A stretch of DNA of 64,000 bases from Planctomycetota bacterium (GCA_027622195.1 JAQBZO010000004.1:1-64000), one strand, 5' to 3'. Shown: positions 25,300 through 35,060, numbered from the stretch's first letter. Made by a program: numbers and translations. Notes: generated from the letters alone by a model not told the origin.

Positions 25300-26271
25300 T
25301 CAATAGTTCGGCGTCGGAGCCCGCACCGAGGACAAATCAACCGTGCGGAACCAGTCAATCGTCTTTTTCAGACCCACGTCCAATTTGATCGCTGGCTCCC
25401 ATCCGAGCTCACGCTTGGCGATCGTGATATTGGGGCACCGCTGCTTCGGATCATCCGCGGGCAAGGGACGACCCGTTTCGATCTTCGACTTGCTGCCCGA
25501 AATCGCCACCACCTTCTTCGCCAAATCCAAAATGGTGAACTCGTCAGGGTTCCCAATATTGATCGGTCCAGTGATCGTGTCGTTCGTATTCATGAGACGA
25601 ATCATCGCCTCAATGAGATCATCGCGGTAGCAGAACGATCGTGTTTGCATTCCATCGCCATACATCGTGATCGTTTCATTCGCGAGTGCTTGTCGAATAA
25701 AATTACTCACAACGCGCCCGTCATACGGATGCATGCGCGGACCGTACGTATTGAAAATGCGAGCCACCTTGATCTTGACCTTGTGCATTCGGTGATAATC
25801 GAACATCAGCGTTTCCGCAGCGCGTTTTCCCTCGTCGTAGCACGCGCGAGGTCCGATTGGATTCACACATCCACGGTAGGACTCAGGTTGCGGATGAATG
25901 TCAGGATCGCCGTACACCTCGCTCGTCGACGCTTGCAGGATCTTGGCTCCGACTCGTTTCGCAAGTCCGAGTGCGTGCATCGTGCCAATGAAACTGGTCT
26001 TGATGGTGCGAATCGGGTTGTACTGGTAGTGACCAGGCGCGGCGGGACATGCCAAGTTGTAAATCTCATCCACCTCAAATGAGAATGGACTCGTGACATC
26101 GTGCCGAGCAAACTCAAAACGAGGTTGCCCAAGCAGATGCTCGATATTCGAACGCTGGCTCGTGAAGAGGTTGTCGAGGCAAATGACCTCGTGCCCCCCC
26201 TCAAGAAGGCGCTCACAAAGATGGGAACCGAGAAATCCGGCTCCGCCTGTTACAAGGATTCGCTTTGGCAT
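25300..26271 (-). CDS. UDP-glucuronate decarboxylase (UDP-xylose synthase)
   Basis: 323 residues, extended SDR family. Nucleotide-binding GGAGFLG (9-15), the active-site Ser/Thr in QASTSEVYG, and YDEGKRAAE with the catalytic Tyr-x3-Lys. The segments [15 protein letters not shown] and [11 protein letters not shown] are characteristic of UXS, which makes UDP-xylose from UDP-glucuronate for surface polysaccharide. A TAGACT element is 9 nt before ATG and no Shine-Dalgarno is visible. It is divergent from anmK, with 36 bp between starts. Confidence 0.92.
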   Translation of the reverse strand: MPKRILVTGGAGFLGSHLCERLLEGGHEVICLDNLFTSQRSNIEHLLGQPRFEFARHDVTSPFSFEVDEIYNLACPAAPGHYQYNPIRTIKTSFIGTMHALGLAKRVGAKILQASTSEVYGDPDIHPQPESYRGCVNPIGPRACYDEGKRAAETLMFDYHRMHKVKIKVARIFNTYGPRMHPYDGRVVSNFIRQALANETITMYGDGMQTRSFCYRDDLIEAMIRLMNTNDTITGPINIGNPDEFTILDLAKKVVAISGSKSKIETGRPLPADDPKQRCPNITIAKRELGWEPAIKLDVGLKKTIDWFRTVDLSSVRAPTPNY

Positions 26272-26280
26272 CGGGCACGA

Positions 26281-26286
26281 AGTCTA
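26281..26286 (-). promoter_or_regulatory. Candidate -10 (TAGACT) of the UDP-glucuronate decarboxylase gene
   Basis: TAGACT-N9-ATG (minus strand), the same arrangement as hflX and uvrD. Confidence 0.4.
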
Positions 26287-26307
26287 TCGGTCGATGACAA
26301 TGCCCAC

Positions 26308-27432
26308 ATGAGCGGGATTCTGGCAATTGGTTGCATGACTGGCACGAGTTGCGATGGCATTGATGTCGCCGCAGTGCGAGTGGATCTGCACTCGCTTCGA
26401 GCGACATTCCTCGAACACCGACACTTGGCTCTCGGCGAACTCTCGTCGTCTCTCCTTCGAGTGCGTCGGCAGGAACCTATGTCAGCGTCGACCCTCGCCG
26501 AAATCGCACGAAGGGTTGCGCTCCTTCATGTCGATGCGATTCGACCCATCATCGATTCGTGTGGCACTCCAGACCTCATCGCGCTGCACGGACAAACAGT
26601 GGTGCACGCCCCGCCTCTCTCGTGGCAATGGTGTGATCCTTGGCCGGTTGCTGCAGCGTTTCATGTGCCCATCGTCTTTGACCTTCGATCGGCTGACATT
26701 GCTGAAGGAGGACAAGGCGCGCCACTCGTTCCACTCGCCGATTGGGTTTTCTTTCGAAGCGCCCAACCGACCATCGTGTTGAACTTGGGCGGATTCGCCA
26801 ACGCCACATTGCTTCCATCCGATGACGCCTCTTCGCTGAAATCCATTCAAGGAGGCGATCTCTGCGCCTGTTGCCAGTGGTTGGATGGACTCGCACGCGC
26901 GCTCTTGTCACGTCCATTCGATCAGAATGGAGAAGTCGCGGCGAGCGGCGCGGTGGACGAACTCAAGGCCGCGAAGTGGAGCGAACAACTCAATCCAACA
27001 CATCGAAACTCCCTTGGCACATCGGAAGAAATACGCGTCGCAGCGCTCGTGCACGAAATCGCCACCGCACACGAATCGCCCAGCAATCAACTCGCCACGG
27101 CGACGGATGCGTTGGCCCGGACGATCGCATCGCGACTCACGATTCCCGTTAACGCGCGGATTCTGGCGGCGGGCGGGGGCGCGCTCCATCTTCTCTTGAT
27201 GCGACGAATCGCCTTTCATACCGGGGTTTCGGTTGAATCCACCGCCATCGCAGGGGTTCCAATCGATGCGCGCGAAGCTGCGGCATGGGCACTCCTTGGA
27301 GCCCTTGCACAACAACGCACCATCTCCCTTCCATCTGTCACTGGACGACAATCCTCACACCTTGCCGATGGCGTGTGGGTCCACCCACTGCGCTCTTTCC
27401 AGTCGTCTTCACGAAATCCACACACAACCTGA
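26308..27432 (+). CDS. anmK: Anhydro-N-acetylmuramic acid kinase, divergent active-site loop
   Basis: 374 residues from the ATG at 26308. Family motifs are GCMTGTSCDGID (9-20), LHGQTVVHAPP, DLRSADIAEGGQGAPLVPLADW, VLNLGGFANATLL and the C-terminal AAGGGALHLLL. It phosphorylates and opens anhydroMurNAc during peptidoglycan recycling. The usual nucleotide/sugar loop DTGPGN reads DLCACC here (GGDLCACCQWLDG), keeping the catalytic-type Asp but losing GPGN. The enzyme may have altered activity. GACAAT lies 6 nt before ATG. It lies upstream of phoB on the same strand, with a 35-bp gap. Confidence 0.88.
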   Translation: MSGILAIGCMTGTSCDGIDVAAVRVDLHSLRATFLEHRHLALGELSSSLLRVRRQEPMSASTLAEIARRVALLHVDAIRPIIDSCGTPDLIALHGQTVVHAPPLSWQWCDPWPVAAAFHVPIVFDLRSADIAEGGQGAPLVPLADWVFFRSAQPTIVLNLGGFANATLLPSDDASSLKSIQGGDLCACCQWLDGLARALLSRPFDQNGEVAASGAVDELKAAKWSEQLNPTHRNSLGTSEEIRVAALVHEIATAHESPSNQLATATDALARTIASRLTIPVNARILAAGGGALHLLLMRRIAFHTGVSVESTAIAGVPIDAREAAAWALLGALAQQRTISLPSVTGRQSSHLADGVWVHPLRSFQSSSRNPHTT

Positions 27433-27467
27433 ATATCATTCAAAGGTCACTTCGAGACACTTCCGCC

Positions 27468-28205
27468 GTGAAAACTCCATCCATCACCGCCATTGTCATC
27501 GAGGACGAACCCGAAATCGCAGATCTGATTCGATTCCACCTTGAACGCGAAGGGATCGCGACGACGATTGCGCATTCGGGACAACGCGGATTGGAACTCG
27601 TGACATCAACGGTGCCATCGCTTGTGGTGCTCGATCTCATGTTGCCCGACTTGAATGGATTGCAAGTCTGCCAACGTGTGCGCGCCAACGCGGCGACGGC
27701 GCAGACTCCCATCATCATGGTCACTGCGAAGGGCAGCGAGTCGGACATCATCGCTGGACTCGAAGCGGGCGCCGACGATTACGTCACCAAGCCGTTTTCC
27801 CCGAAGGTGCTCGTGGCCAGAGTGCGCACCACACTGCGTCGGTTGCAACTTGCCGCGACCGGTGCCGACAAAGCGGATCGACGCGAACTCATCGGTGGAC
27901 GTCTCGTCATCGATACGGCACGACATGTCGTGCTGGGTGATGGCGTTCCAGTCGATCTCACGATCACCGAGTTCCGACTCCTCAACTTCCTCGCGCAAAG
28001 ACCTGGATTCGTCCGCACGCGCGACCAAATCATTTCCGCAGTGCATGGACAAAACACACGCCTCTCGACGCGCACCGTCGATGTTCATGTCACCGCACTT
28101 CGAATGAAACTGCGCGACCTCCAGAGTGCCATTGAGACGATTCGCGGTGTTGGGTATCGTTTCTCTGAGGTTGGTTCAGTCGAGGCCACTGTTGTGGATG
28201 GCTGA
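27468..28205 (+). CDS. phoB: Phosphate regulon response regulator PhoB-like
   Basis: About 245 residues from a GTG at 27468 (VKTPSITAIVIEDEPEIADLI). The receiver domain has the acidic pair E-D at 13-14, phospho-acceptor Asp56 in VLDLMLPDLNG, and the Lys in VTKPFSP. The C-terminal OmpR/PhoB winged helix includes LTITEFRLLNFLAQRPGFVRTRDQII and RTVDVHVTALRMKL. Placement with phoR, pst genes and phoU identifies it as PhoB. It overlaps the next gene by 8 bp. Confidence 0.92.
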   Translation: MKTPSITAIVIEDEPEIADLIRFHLEREGIATTIAHSGQRGLELVTSTVPSLVVLDLMLPDLNGLQVCQRVRANAATAQTPIIMVTAKGSESDIIAGLEAGADDYVTKPFSPKVLVARVRTTLRRLQLAATGADKADRRELIGGRLVIDTARHVVLGDGVPVDLTITEFRLLNFLAQRPGFVRTRDQIISAVHGQNTRLSTRTVDVHVTALRMKLRDLQSAIETIRGVGYRFSEVGSVEATVVDG

Positions 28206-29622
28206 CGCCGACTCCGAGACGAACACGATCGAATCTTTGACTCCTACTGCTACTGCACCACGCGCGCCCTCGACGGAACTCCAACACACGGTGATGGCGG
28301 TGTTGCTTGCACTCTTTGTAGTGGTGGCGATCGTGTTGGGATGGCCGGCAGTACTCCCAGTGGCCGCAGCCGTTGGATGCACGCTTCTCCTTCAAAACAA
28401 GGGTCGCCATCGAGCGATGGTCTCTCTTCACGCACTGGAACAGTTCGTTCACCTCGCTGAAAGTGAGACGACACCGTTGACTCCGCCGTCGGTGGATTGT
28501 CCCGATACAGCACGACTCGCTCGGGCAATCGCTCGACTCCACGCGCACCACACCACTCGCACGACTCGAATCGAAGCAGAGTACGAGGACATGCGGCGCA
28601 CTTTGGAAACGATTGGACACGGACTCCTCGTCGTCGACGTGCAACATCGCATCCTGCGCGCCAATCGAATCGCAGAACAACTCTTTGGACTCTCGCCCGA
28701 TGGATGGCGCGGTCGCATGCTCGAAGAGTGCGTGCGGGAACCCGCCATCCACGAATTGGTGAGCCGGTGCCTTCTCTCGAACGAAGTTGCCCCTGAAGAA
28801 CTTCGACTCGGAGATGCCTCTCGCGTCTATCTCGCTGCCGTCGAGCCATTGCATTCGGGGCAAGGTCGCCCTGATGGAGTACTCCTCGTCCTCGATGACA
28901 TCACACGACTGCGCCGACTCGAAGCGATGCGCACTGACTTTGCGGCCAATATCAGCCACGAACTCCGCACTCCCATCACCAACATTCGCGGTTATGCAGA
29001 GACACTGTTGCAGATGGATGAATTGGATGACGCGCAAGTGCGACAGTTCACCGGCATCATCGCTGGCAATGCGACTCGACTCGCCACATTGATCGAAGAC
29101 ATCCTGACCCTTTCGTTTCTTGAGTCTCCGCAAAGCGCTCGAACACTGGAGTTCGTCAGCGCACCGATCGCACCGATCATTGAAGAAGTCGTTGAGATTC
29201 TCAAACCCACCACTGACGCACGCGAGATCAAGGTCCTCATCGAATGCGATCCGTCCCTCTCTCTGCGTGTGAACCGAACGTTGCTTGGACAAGCCATCAC
29301 CAACCTCTTGACGAACGCCATCAAGTTCAGCCCTGATGGCTCGAAGGTGCGCATTCGTGTTGGCGCAGACGGCGATTCTGTCCGACTGAGTGTCCTTGAT
29401 GAAGGACCTGGGATTGCTCCCGAACATCACCACCGACTCTTCGAGCGTTTTTTCAGAGTCGATGCCGCGCGCAGTCGCGATCGCGGAGGCACTGGACTCG
29501 GCCTCGCCATCGTGAAGCACATCGCTCGCGTCCATGGTGGTGATGCCGGAGTCGAGAGCACCATCGGGAAAGGCTCAACCTTCTTTCTGCAACTTCCTGC
29601 GGGAAATCCACGAGGTTTGTAG
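28198..29622 (+). CDS. phoR: Phosphate sensor histidine kinase PhoR-like
   Basis: 474 residues from the ATG at 28198. Two N-terminal membrane helices (about 31-66) are followed by a PAS-like region (about 135-240). The dimerisation box NISHELRTPITNIRGYAE carries the phospho-accepting His254. HATPase motifs follow: LLTNAIKFSP (N box), DEGPGIAPEHH (G1) and GGTGLGLAIVKHI (G2). It senses phosphate status through the Pst system and PhoU and phosphorylates PhoB. Confidence 0.93.
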   Translation: MADADSETNTIESLTPTATAPRAPSTELQHTVMAVLLALFVVVAIVLGWPAVLPVAAAVGCTLLLQNKGRHRAMVSLHALEQFVHLAESETTPLTPPSVDCPDTARLARAIARLHAHHTTRTTRIEAEYEDMRRTLETIGHGLLVVDVQHRILRANRIAEQLFGLSPDGWRGRMLEECVREPAIHELVSRCLLSNEVAPEELRLGDASRVYLAAVEPLHSGQGRPDGVLLVLDDITRLRRLEAMRTDFAANISHELRTPITNIRGYAETLLQMDELDDAQVRQFTGIIAGNATRLATLIEDILTLSFLESPQSARTLEFVSAPIAPIIEEVVEILKPTTDAREIKVLIECDPSLSLRVNRTLLGQAITNLLTNAIKFSPDGSKVRIRVGADGDSVRLSVLDEGPGIAPEHHHRLFERFFRVDAARSRDRGGTGLGLAIVKHIARVHGGDAGVESTIGKGSTFFLQLPAGNPRGL

Positions 29623-29668
29623 CCGTTCTTGAGTCCAAAACGCGGACCGCTCCCCTCCTTTCCACAAC

Positions 29669-29696
29669 TTCATCGATTCTGAACACAATCTAAACA
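29669..29696 (+). promoter_or_regulatory. Candidate Pho box upstream of pstS
   Basis: Three hexamers TTCATC (29669), TGAACA (29680) and TAAACA (29691) recur with an exact 11-bp period. This resembles the TTAACA-like direct repeats with about 11-bp spacing bound by PhoP/PhoB-type regulators. It lies 59-86 bp before the pstS ATG. Confidence 0.5.
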
Positions 29697-29754
29697 TGGG
29701 TCGATGAGGATGCCCCCCGTTCAGTTTCGCTCCTCACTAGAAAGGACTCGGTTG

Positions 29755-30729
29755 ATGAAACTCGCACAAGTTGCATCGTCACTGATCGTCGGTTCGCTCT
29801 TCGTCTCGGCAAGTGTTTTTGCACAGAAGAGCGAACTGAAAGGACCCGTTCGCATCGATGGTTCGAGCACAGTGTTTCCCATCACCGAAGCGGTCGCCGA
29901 AGAGTTTTTACGCACGCAACCCAAAGTCAATGTCACCGTCGGCGTGAGTGGCACGGGTGGCGGATTCAAGCGGTTCTGCGCTGGAGAGACGGACATCGCG
30001 AATGCTTCGCGTCCAATCAAGCCATCCGAGATGGAGATTGCCAAGACCACCGGCATCGAGTTCATTGAACTTCCAATCGCTTACGACGGACTCACCATCG
30101 GCGTCAACAAGGAAAACACTTGGGCGACAGACCTCACGATCGCTGACCTCAAGCGCATCTTCTCGACCGAGAACACTGCAAAGACTTGGAAAGACCTCAA
30201 CGCCGCGTGGCCAGCTCAGCCGATTCTCGTCTACTCGCCTGGCACCGACTCTGGCACATTCGATTACTTCAAGGAAGTCGTGATGGGCAAAGAAGGCAAG
30301 GCTCGCAGCGACATGAGCGTTTCCGAGGATGACAACGCGCTCGTGATGGGCGTCAGCGGAAACAAGTACGCCATCGGATTCTTCGGATGCGCTTACTACT
30401 TTGAGAACACCGACAAGTTGACGGCGGTCAAGGTCAATGGCATTGCGCCCACGGCGAACACCATCGAAGACGGCTCGTACGCTCCGTTTAGCCGCCCGCT
30501 CTTCGTCTATGTGAACAGCAAGAGTGCCTCGAATCCACAGGTCAAGGCATTCGTTGATTTCTACCTCGCCAATGCTGCAACGCTTTCGGCTGAGGTGGGG
30601 TACGTGAAGTTCCCTGCGGCCATCTACGGCAAGGTCGCGAACAACTGGACGAAGGGTCGCCTCGGAACGCAGTTCACGACTGCCGACGGCAAGAGCATCT
30701 CCACCTCATTCTCGAAAACCTACGAGTAA
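29755..30729 (+). CDS. pstS: Phosphate-binding protein PstS
   Basis: 324 residues from the ATG at 29755 with AAAGGA upstream. A Sec signal peptide (about 1-24, ending VFAQ) precedes [13 protein letters not shown], the phosphate-binding loop, and [37 protein letters not shown] provides more phosphate contacts. It delivers phosphate to the PstCAB ABC importer. First structural gene of the pst operon. Confidence 0.97.
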   Translation: MKLAQVASSLIVGSLFVSASVFAQKSELKGPVRIDGSSTVFPITEAVAEEFLRTQPKVNVTVGVSGTGGGFKRFCAGETDIANASRPIKPSEMEIAKTTGIEFIELPIAYDGLTIGVNKENTWATDLTIADLKRIFSTENTAKTWKDLNAAWPAQPILVYSPGTDSGTFDYFKEVVMGKEGKARSDMSVSEDDNALVMGVSGNKYAIGFFGCAYYFENTDKLTAVKVNGIAPTANTIEDGSYAPFSRPLFVYVNSKSASNPQVKAFVDFYLANAATLSAEVGYVKFPAAIYGKVANNWTKGRLGTQFTTADGKSISTSFSKTYE

Positions 30730-30761
30730 GACTCACGGGTTCAAGTCGTTGTTGTTCCCAT

Positions 30762-30789
30762 GGGCTTCTCGTTTTCGGACAAGAAGCCC
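30762..30789 (+). terminator. Hairpin between pstS and pstC
   Basis: GGGCTTCT (30762-30769) pairs with AGAAGCCC (30782-30789), followed by a pyrimidine run (gtttctctctc). It is a plausible partial terminator or 3' stabiliser that would give more PstS than membrane components. Confidence 0.6.
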
Positions 30790-30814
30790 GTTTCTCTCTC
30801 TCCTGTCCAACTCA

Positions 30815-31798
30815 ATGACTCCAGTAGAACAGTCCACACTCGCTCAAGTCACTCAACGTGGCAGGATTGTGACGCGCGCATCACGTGAAGGTGCCGAACG
30901 CGTTGTTCGTGGAGCACTCTTCCTCTGCGCACTCTTCTCAGTATTGACGACCATCGCCATCATTGCGGTACTCGCGAAAGAGGCGCTTACCTTCTTCACA
31001 CTTCCGAATCATCCAGAGATTTCAGTGTGGCAGTTTGTATTCGGGACCGAGTGGACTCCACTGCTTGGAGCCAAGCCCGGATTCGGAGTCCTGCCACTGA
31101 TTTCAGGCACATTTCTCGTCACGGGCATCGCCGCTTGCGTCGCACTGCCTGTCGGTCTCATCACGGCGATCTACCTGAGCGAGTTTGCACCGCAGTGGCT
31201 TCGAACACCGCTCAAAGCTGTCCTCGAATTGCTCGCCGGTGTTCCGACTGTCGTGTATGGATTCTTCGCCCTCACCTTCATTACGCCTGACATTCTGCAA
31301 CGCGTTTCCCGCTGGGTCACAGGAGAAGAAGTCTTCGGCACCTACAACGCGCTTTCTGCTGGAATCGCCGTTGGAATCATGATCTTGCCGATCGTCTGCA
31401 GTTTGGGCGAGGATGCACTGCGAGCCGTCCCTCGCGCACTTCGCGATGGTTCAGCCGCTCTCGGCGGAACCAAGTTTGATACGAGCATTCGTGTGGTCGT
31501 GCCCGCTGCTTTGAGCGGCATCGTCGCTGCGTTTCTCCTCGCCATCACTCGCGCCGTAGGAGAGACGATGATCGTCGCGCTCGCGGCAGGAAGTCTTCCA
31601 ACCCTAACTGCGAATCCTGCGGCACAAGTGCAGACGATGACCGGTTACATGGTGCAGATTTTCCTTGGCGATGCACCCGCTGGCGGCGTCGAATACCAAT
31701 CCGCCTACGCCGTCGCCGCAATGCTCTTCCTCTTGACCTTGTCGCTTGCCTGGATTGGTGGCATGGTCCTGCGCCGGTTTCGAGAGGAATACGACTGA
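30815..31798 (+). CDS. pstC: Phosphate ABC transporter permease PstC
   Basis: About 327 residues from the ATG at 30815; the frame is open back to 30749, but that part is the hairpin leader. About six membrane helices. Contains FGVLPLISGTFLVTGIAACVALPVG and the EAA-like loop ALRAVPRALRDGSAALGGTK that contacts PstB. Its TGA shares one base with the pstA ATG (ATGA-type coupling). Confidence 0.95.
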   Translation: MTPVEQSTLAQVTQRGRIVTRASREGAERVVRGALFLCALFSVLTTIAIIAVLAKEALTFFTLPNHPEISVWQFVFGTEWTPLLGAKPGFGVLPLISGTFLVTGIAACVALPVGLITAIYLSEFAPQWLRTPLKAVLELLAGVPTVVYGFFALTFITPDILQRVSRWVTGEEVFGTYNALSAGIAVGIMILPIVCSLGEDALRAVPRALRDGSAALGGTKFDTSIRVVVPAALSGIVAAFLLAITRAVGETMIVALAAGSLPTLTANPAAQVQTMTGYMVQIFLGDAPAGGVEYQSAYAVAAMLFLLTLSLAWIGGMVLRRFREEYD

Positions 31799-32748
31799 TG
31801 AATCAGCGAGTTCCATCGAAGGGCACACCCATCGCATCGTGGCGTCGGTTAGCCGCCAATCGGATGTTCCTTGTCGCGTGCCTCGCGGCAACGTTGCTCG
31901 CAGTCCTTGTCCTTTCGGCGCTCTTGATTTCGATTCTTGTGGACGGATGGAGCAGCCTTCACTGGGATTTCCTCAACTCGTTCGCAAGCAGAAAACCAGA
32001 GAAAGCAGGAATCAAGGCTGCCCTCTTCGGATCGCTTTGGGTCGTCGCCACATGCACTGTTCTTGCTGTTCCCATGGGAATCGGCACAGCGCTCTACCTC
32101 GAAGAGTTCGCGAAGAAGTCTCGACTCACCCGCTTCATCCAGTTGAACATCACGAACCTCTCGGGTGTTCCGAGCATCGTGTATGGCATCATCGGACTGA
32201 CCGCATTCACGCGGCTGTTCGGCATGATCGGTGCCAACGATGCATGGTCCATCGGATCGGAGGAGTCGTTTTTCTATCTTCGTTTGCCCTTCGGACCAAG
32301 TGTTCTCACCGCCGCGCTGACGCTGATGCTCGTCGTCCTTCCCGTCGTCATCGTGGCGAGCCAAGAGGCATTGCGTGCGGTTCCTAAGTCGCTGCGCGAG
32401 GGATCGCTCGCCATGGGAGCAACGACATGGCAAACCATATGGAGGACGACACTTCCCGCGGCATCTCCCACCATTTTGACGGGGGTGATCTTGGCGATCA
32501 GCCGCGCCATCGGAGAAGCGGCTCCCATTCTCGTCATCGGCGGAGCACTCCTCATCTTTCAGACGCCGACCAATCTCATGAGTGATTTCACTGTCCTTCC
32601 GCTCCAGATTTTCAACTGGGCAGGACGACCACAGGCTGGATTTCATTCGATCGCCGCCGCGGCAATCCTCGTTCAACTCGTCCTCCTCTTGATCTTCAAC
32701 GGAACGGCGGTCGCCATTCGACTGCGACTCCAGAAGCCATTGCAATGA
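31798..32748 (+). CDS. pstA: Phosphate ABC transporter permease PstA
   Basis: 316 residues with six membrane helices. It carries [20 protein letters not shown] and the EAA loop [23 protein letters not shown], partner to PstC. It overlaps pstC by one base and pstB by four (ATGA). Confidence 0.95.
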   Translation: MNQRVPSKGTPIASWRRLAANRMFLVACLAATLLAVLVLSALLISILVDGWSSLHWDFLNSFASRKPEKAGIKAALFGSLWVVATCTVLAVPMGIGTALYLEEFAKKSRLTRFIQLNITNLSGVPSIVYGIIGLTAFTRLFGMIGANDAWSIGSEESFFYLRLPFGPSVLTAALTLMLVVLPVVIVASQEALRAVPKSLREGSLAMGATTWQTIWRTTLPAASPTILTGVILAISRAIGEAAPILVIGGALLIFQTPTNLMSDFTVLPLQIFNWAGRPQAGFHSIAAAAILVQLVLLLIFNGTAVAIRLRLQKPLQ

Positions 32749-33581
32749 GCAACGACACGATTGCGCGTACCGTTCCTGTGCGAATGAGCTCCACCTCCAC
32801 CTATGGTTCAGCGAACGAGAATGCAACGAATGTCTGCTTGCGACTCGTCCACCTCGAGAGTTGGTACGGATCCTTTCAAGCGCTTCATGGCATCACCCTC
32901 GACATCGCGAGCAATGCAGTCACTTCGTTCATCGGTCCATCAGGTTGTGGAAAGAGCACCCTGCTGCGTTGGATGAATCGGATGAACGACACGATTCCGA
33001 CAGCCCGCGTCTCAGGAGAGATGACACTCGACGGCGAGGACATTCTCGCGCGCACCGTCGATGTGGTGGATCTGCGTCGCCGAGTCGGCATGGTCTTCCA
33101 GAAGCCGAATCCATTTCCAAAATCGATTTATGACAATGTGGCGTATGGACCTCGGTTGCACCGCGTCTACTCTCGCCCAGATCTCGACGAACTCGTGGAA
33201 CGCAGCCTGCGCGCCGCAGCGATCTGGGACGAAGTCAAGGATCGCCTCTCGCAGTCCGCACTTGGGCTTTCTGGAGGCCAACAGCAGCGTCTTTGCATCG
33301 CCCGCGCGATCAGCGTTGATCCTGAAGTGCTCCTGATGGATGAACCATGCTCGGCGCTTGATCCGCGATCATCCGCATCGATTGAAGAACTGATCGCACA
33401 GTTGTCGAGTTCGTACACGATCGTCATCGTGACACACAACATGCAGCAAGCATCGCGTGTTTCAGACCGAACTGCATTCTTCTACGAAGGTCGCCTCATT
33501 GAATTCGGTGAGACCGAGGCGATTTTCACCAACCCCAGACACAAACAAACCGAAGACTATGTCACGGGTCGATTCGGATAA
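32745..33581 (+). CDS. pstB: Phosphate ABC transporter ATPase PstB
   Basis: 278 residues. Walker [13 protein letters not shown] (about 66-77), Q-loop [22 protein letters not shown], signature [14 protein letters not shown], Walker [14 protein letters not shown] and the H-loop VTHNMQQA. These are typical of PstB. The N-terminal about 25 residues are a non-conserved extension. Powers phosphate import. Confidence 0.97.
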   Translation: MSNDTIARTVPVRMSSTSTYGSANENATNVCLRLVHLESWYGSFQALHGITLDIASNAVTSFIGPSGCGKSTLLRWMNRMNDTIPTARVSGEMTLDGEDILARTVDVVDLRRRVGMVFQKPNPFPKSIYDNVAYGPRLHRVYSRPDLDELVERSLRAAAIWDEVKDRLSQSALGLSGGQQQRLCIARAISVDPEVLLMDEPCSALDPRSSASIEELIAQLSSSYTIVIVTHNMQQASRVSDRTAFFYEGRLIEFGETEAIFTNPRHKQTEDYVTGRFG

Positions 33582-33604
33582 CGCTTCGACATCATTGGAA
33601 CACC

Positions 33605-34261
33605 ATGGCTGTTGACCTCCACGAACAAATCCTTGAACTGCGCCGCGAACTCCTTTCGATGGGAGCCCTCGTGGACCAACGACTCGGCGCTGTGATCCAC
33701 GCCCTCATGCGAAGTGACGCTGAAGGTGCAGGAGTCGTGCAGCGCGGCGATCAGGACATCGATGCCTTCGACACGCGAGTCGAGGCGATGAGCGTTCGAC
33801 TGCTCGCGCTGACCCATCCTGTTGCGGGAGACCTCCGCGCGATCCTCGCGTCGATTCGAATCGGCACCGAGTTTGAACGGATGGGTGACCTCATCCGCGG
33901 CATCGCGAAGAGGTCGAGGAAACTCGCAGAATCCGGTGCACCAGCTCCTCCGCCACTCCTTATCGAACTTGGACTTGCAAGTAGAACGATGCTCTCGGAT
34001 GTGCTCGCAGCGTTCGCGAACTCGGATCCAGTGCTCTGTCGTCGACTCCGACGCGCCGACGACCGAGTCGATGATTTGCAAAAGGCGGTTTTGCTCGACC
34101 TGCGCGAACGGTTTCTGAATCCAACCGAGGACATCGATCACGCCATCCACTGGATGACCATCGCCCAGCGTTTTGAGCGATTGGCCGACACAGCCGTCGC
34201 GGTCGCCGAGGATGTGATTTTCCTGGTCGAAGGGAATGTGGTTCGCCATACCCCTGCCTAA
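33605..34261 (+). CDS. phoU: Phosphate signalling protein PhoU
   Basis: 218 residues, two PhoU three-helix repeats. Motifs: QRGDQDIDAFDTRVEAM and LRAILASIRIGTEFERMGDLIRGIAKR, then the second-repeat equivalents RRADDRVDDLQKAV and ERLADTAVAVAEDVIFLVEG. PhoU links Pst occupancy to PhoR and represses the regulon when phosphate is high. It ends the pst operon, 23 bp after pstB. Confidence 0.95.
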   Translation: MAVDLHEQILELRRELLSMGALVDQRLGAVIHALMRSDAEGAGVVQRGDQDIDAFDTRVEAMSVRLLALTHPVAGDLRAILASIRIGTEFERMGDLIRGIAKRSRKLAESGAPAPPPLLIELGLASRTMLSDVLAAFANSDPVLCRRLRRADDRVDDLQKAVLLDLRERFLNPTEDIDHAIHWMTIAQRFERLADTAVAVAEDVIFLVEGNVVRHTPA

Positions 34262-34288
34262 ACCAAGATTCACAAGGTCTGGTGCGCC

Positions 34289-34317
34289 TTGCGTGGTTCA
34301 GGAAGGGGCGGTACAGT
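34289..34317 (+). promoter_or_regulatory. Candidate promoter of rpmH-aroK
   Basis: TTGCGT (34289-34294), 17-nt spacer, TACAGT (34312-34317). A small hairpin ACTCCCCAGAGTGGGGACT follows in the leader (34323-34341). Confidence 0.45.
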
Positions 34318-34352
34318 ATGCGACTCCCCAGAGTGGGGACTAAGAGACCACC

Positions 34353-34487
34353 ATGCATTACCCGCACAAATCCAGCCGCATCAAGAAGGTTCGATCCATC
34401 GGGTTCCGTGCTCGGATGAAGTCCTCAAAGGGTCGCAAGATCATCAATCGCCAGCGCGCTTTGGGTCGCAAGTTCAGCCCGCGTTGA
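34353..34487 (+). CDS. rpmH: Large ribosomal subunit protein bL34
   Basis: A 44-residue basic protein. SRIKKVRSIGFRARM and KGRKIINRQRALGRK match the bL34 core (K-x3-R-x2-GFRARM...GRKxLxxRRxKGRK). The N-terminus MHYPHKSS replaces the usual MKRTYQPS. The gene lies 3 bp upstream of aroK, whereas bL34 is usually next to rnpA and dnaA. It sits in the ribosomal large subunit. Confidence 0.93.
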   Translation: MHYPHKSSRIKKVRSIGFRARMKSSKGRKIINRQRALGRKFSPR

Positions 34488-34490
34488 CCG

Positions 34491-35060
34491 ATGAACCGTC
34501 CCTCGACGGCATCCTTCACAAATCAATCGATCGGTCGGGGTGTGATTGTCATTGGCATGCGCGGTGTTGGCAAAACCACCGTTGGACGCGCCGTTGCCGA
34601 TCGCCTCGCCACTGAGTTCATCGACATCGACGCGGTCGCTCTTGGCTCGTCAACCCACTCCTCTGTCGCAGACTTTTTTGCGGCGGAAGGTGAATCGGCA
34701 TGGAGAACCGCCGAAGCTCGCGCTCTCTCGAACACTGTGGCTGCCGCGGTCCGCCCCACCGTGGTTTCCATCGGGGGCGGACTTCCGATGAGCGATGGTG
34801 GAAACGCTGCGATCCACGAGGCGCGCGCGAATGGTTGGACGATCGTCTGGCTCGATGCAACGGTGGATGTCATTGCGCACCGCATTGCGCACGACATCAC
34901 GGTGCGACCTGCGCTCACGGGTCCTTCGGTGATCGATGAACTGAGCGCGCTCGATGCAGCGCGTCGTCCCACCTATGCGACCCTGTCGTCGGTTCGGGTC
35001 GATGCATCTGGATCAATCGAATCCGTCGTGGATTCTGTCGTGTCATCGCTCACGCCGTAA
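34491..35060 (+). CDS. aroK: Shikimate kinase
   Basis: 189 residues. Walker A IGMRGVGKTTVGRA (about 22-35), the shikimate-binding FIDIDAV and SIGGGLP motifs, and RRPTY as the lid/adenine segment near the end. It phosphorylates shikimate at the 3-OH in aromatic amino-acid synthesis. Organised with rpmH (3-bp gap). The last 88 bp overlap the convergent rnc. Confidence 0.92.
   Translation: MNRPSTASFTNQSIGRGVIVIGMRGVGKTTVGRAVADRLATEFIDIDAVALGSSTHSSVADFFAAEGESAWRTAEARALSNTVAAAVRPTVVSIGGGLPMSDGGNAAIHEARANGWTIVWLDATVDVIAHRIAHDITVRPALTGPSVIDELSALDAARRPTYATLSSVRVDASGSIESVVDSVVSSLTP

Noticed and set aside
28090-29535. Long minus-strand open frame (about 480 codons) opposite phoR
   Set aside because: It is antisense to a kinase with all family motifs; its translation is rich in Arg, Ser, Cys and His with no recognisable domain, typical of a shadow frame in GC-rich DNA.
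31849-32826. Long minus-strand open frame opposite pstA
   Set aside because: Its translation is low-complexity Arg/Asp/Glu-rich while the plus strand encodes a clear permease.
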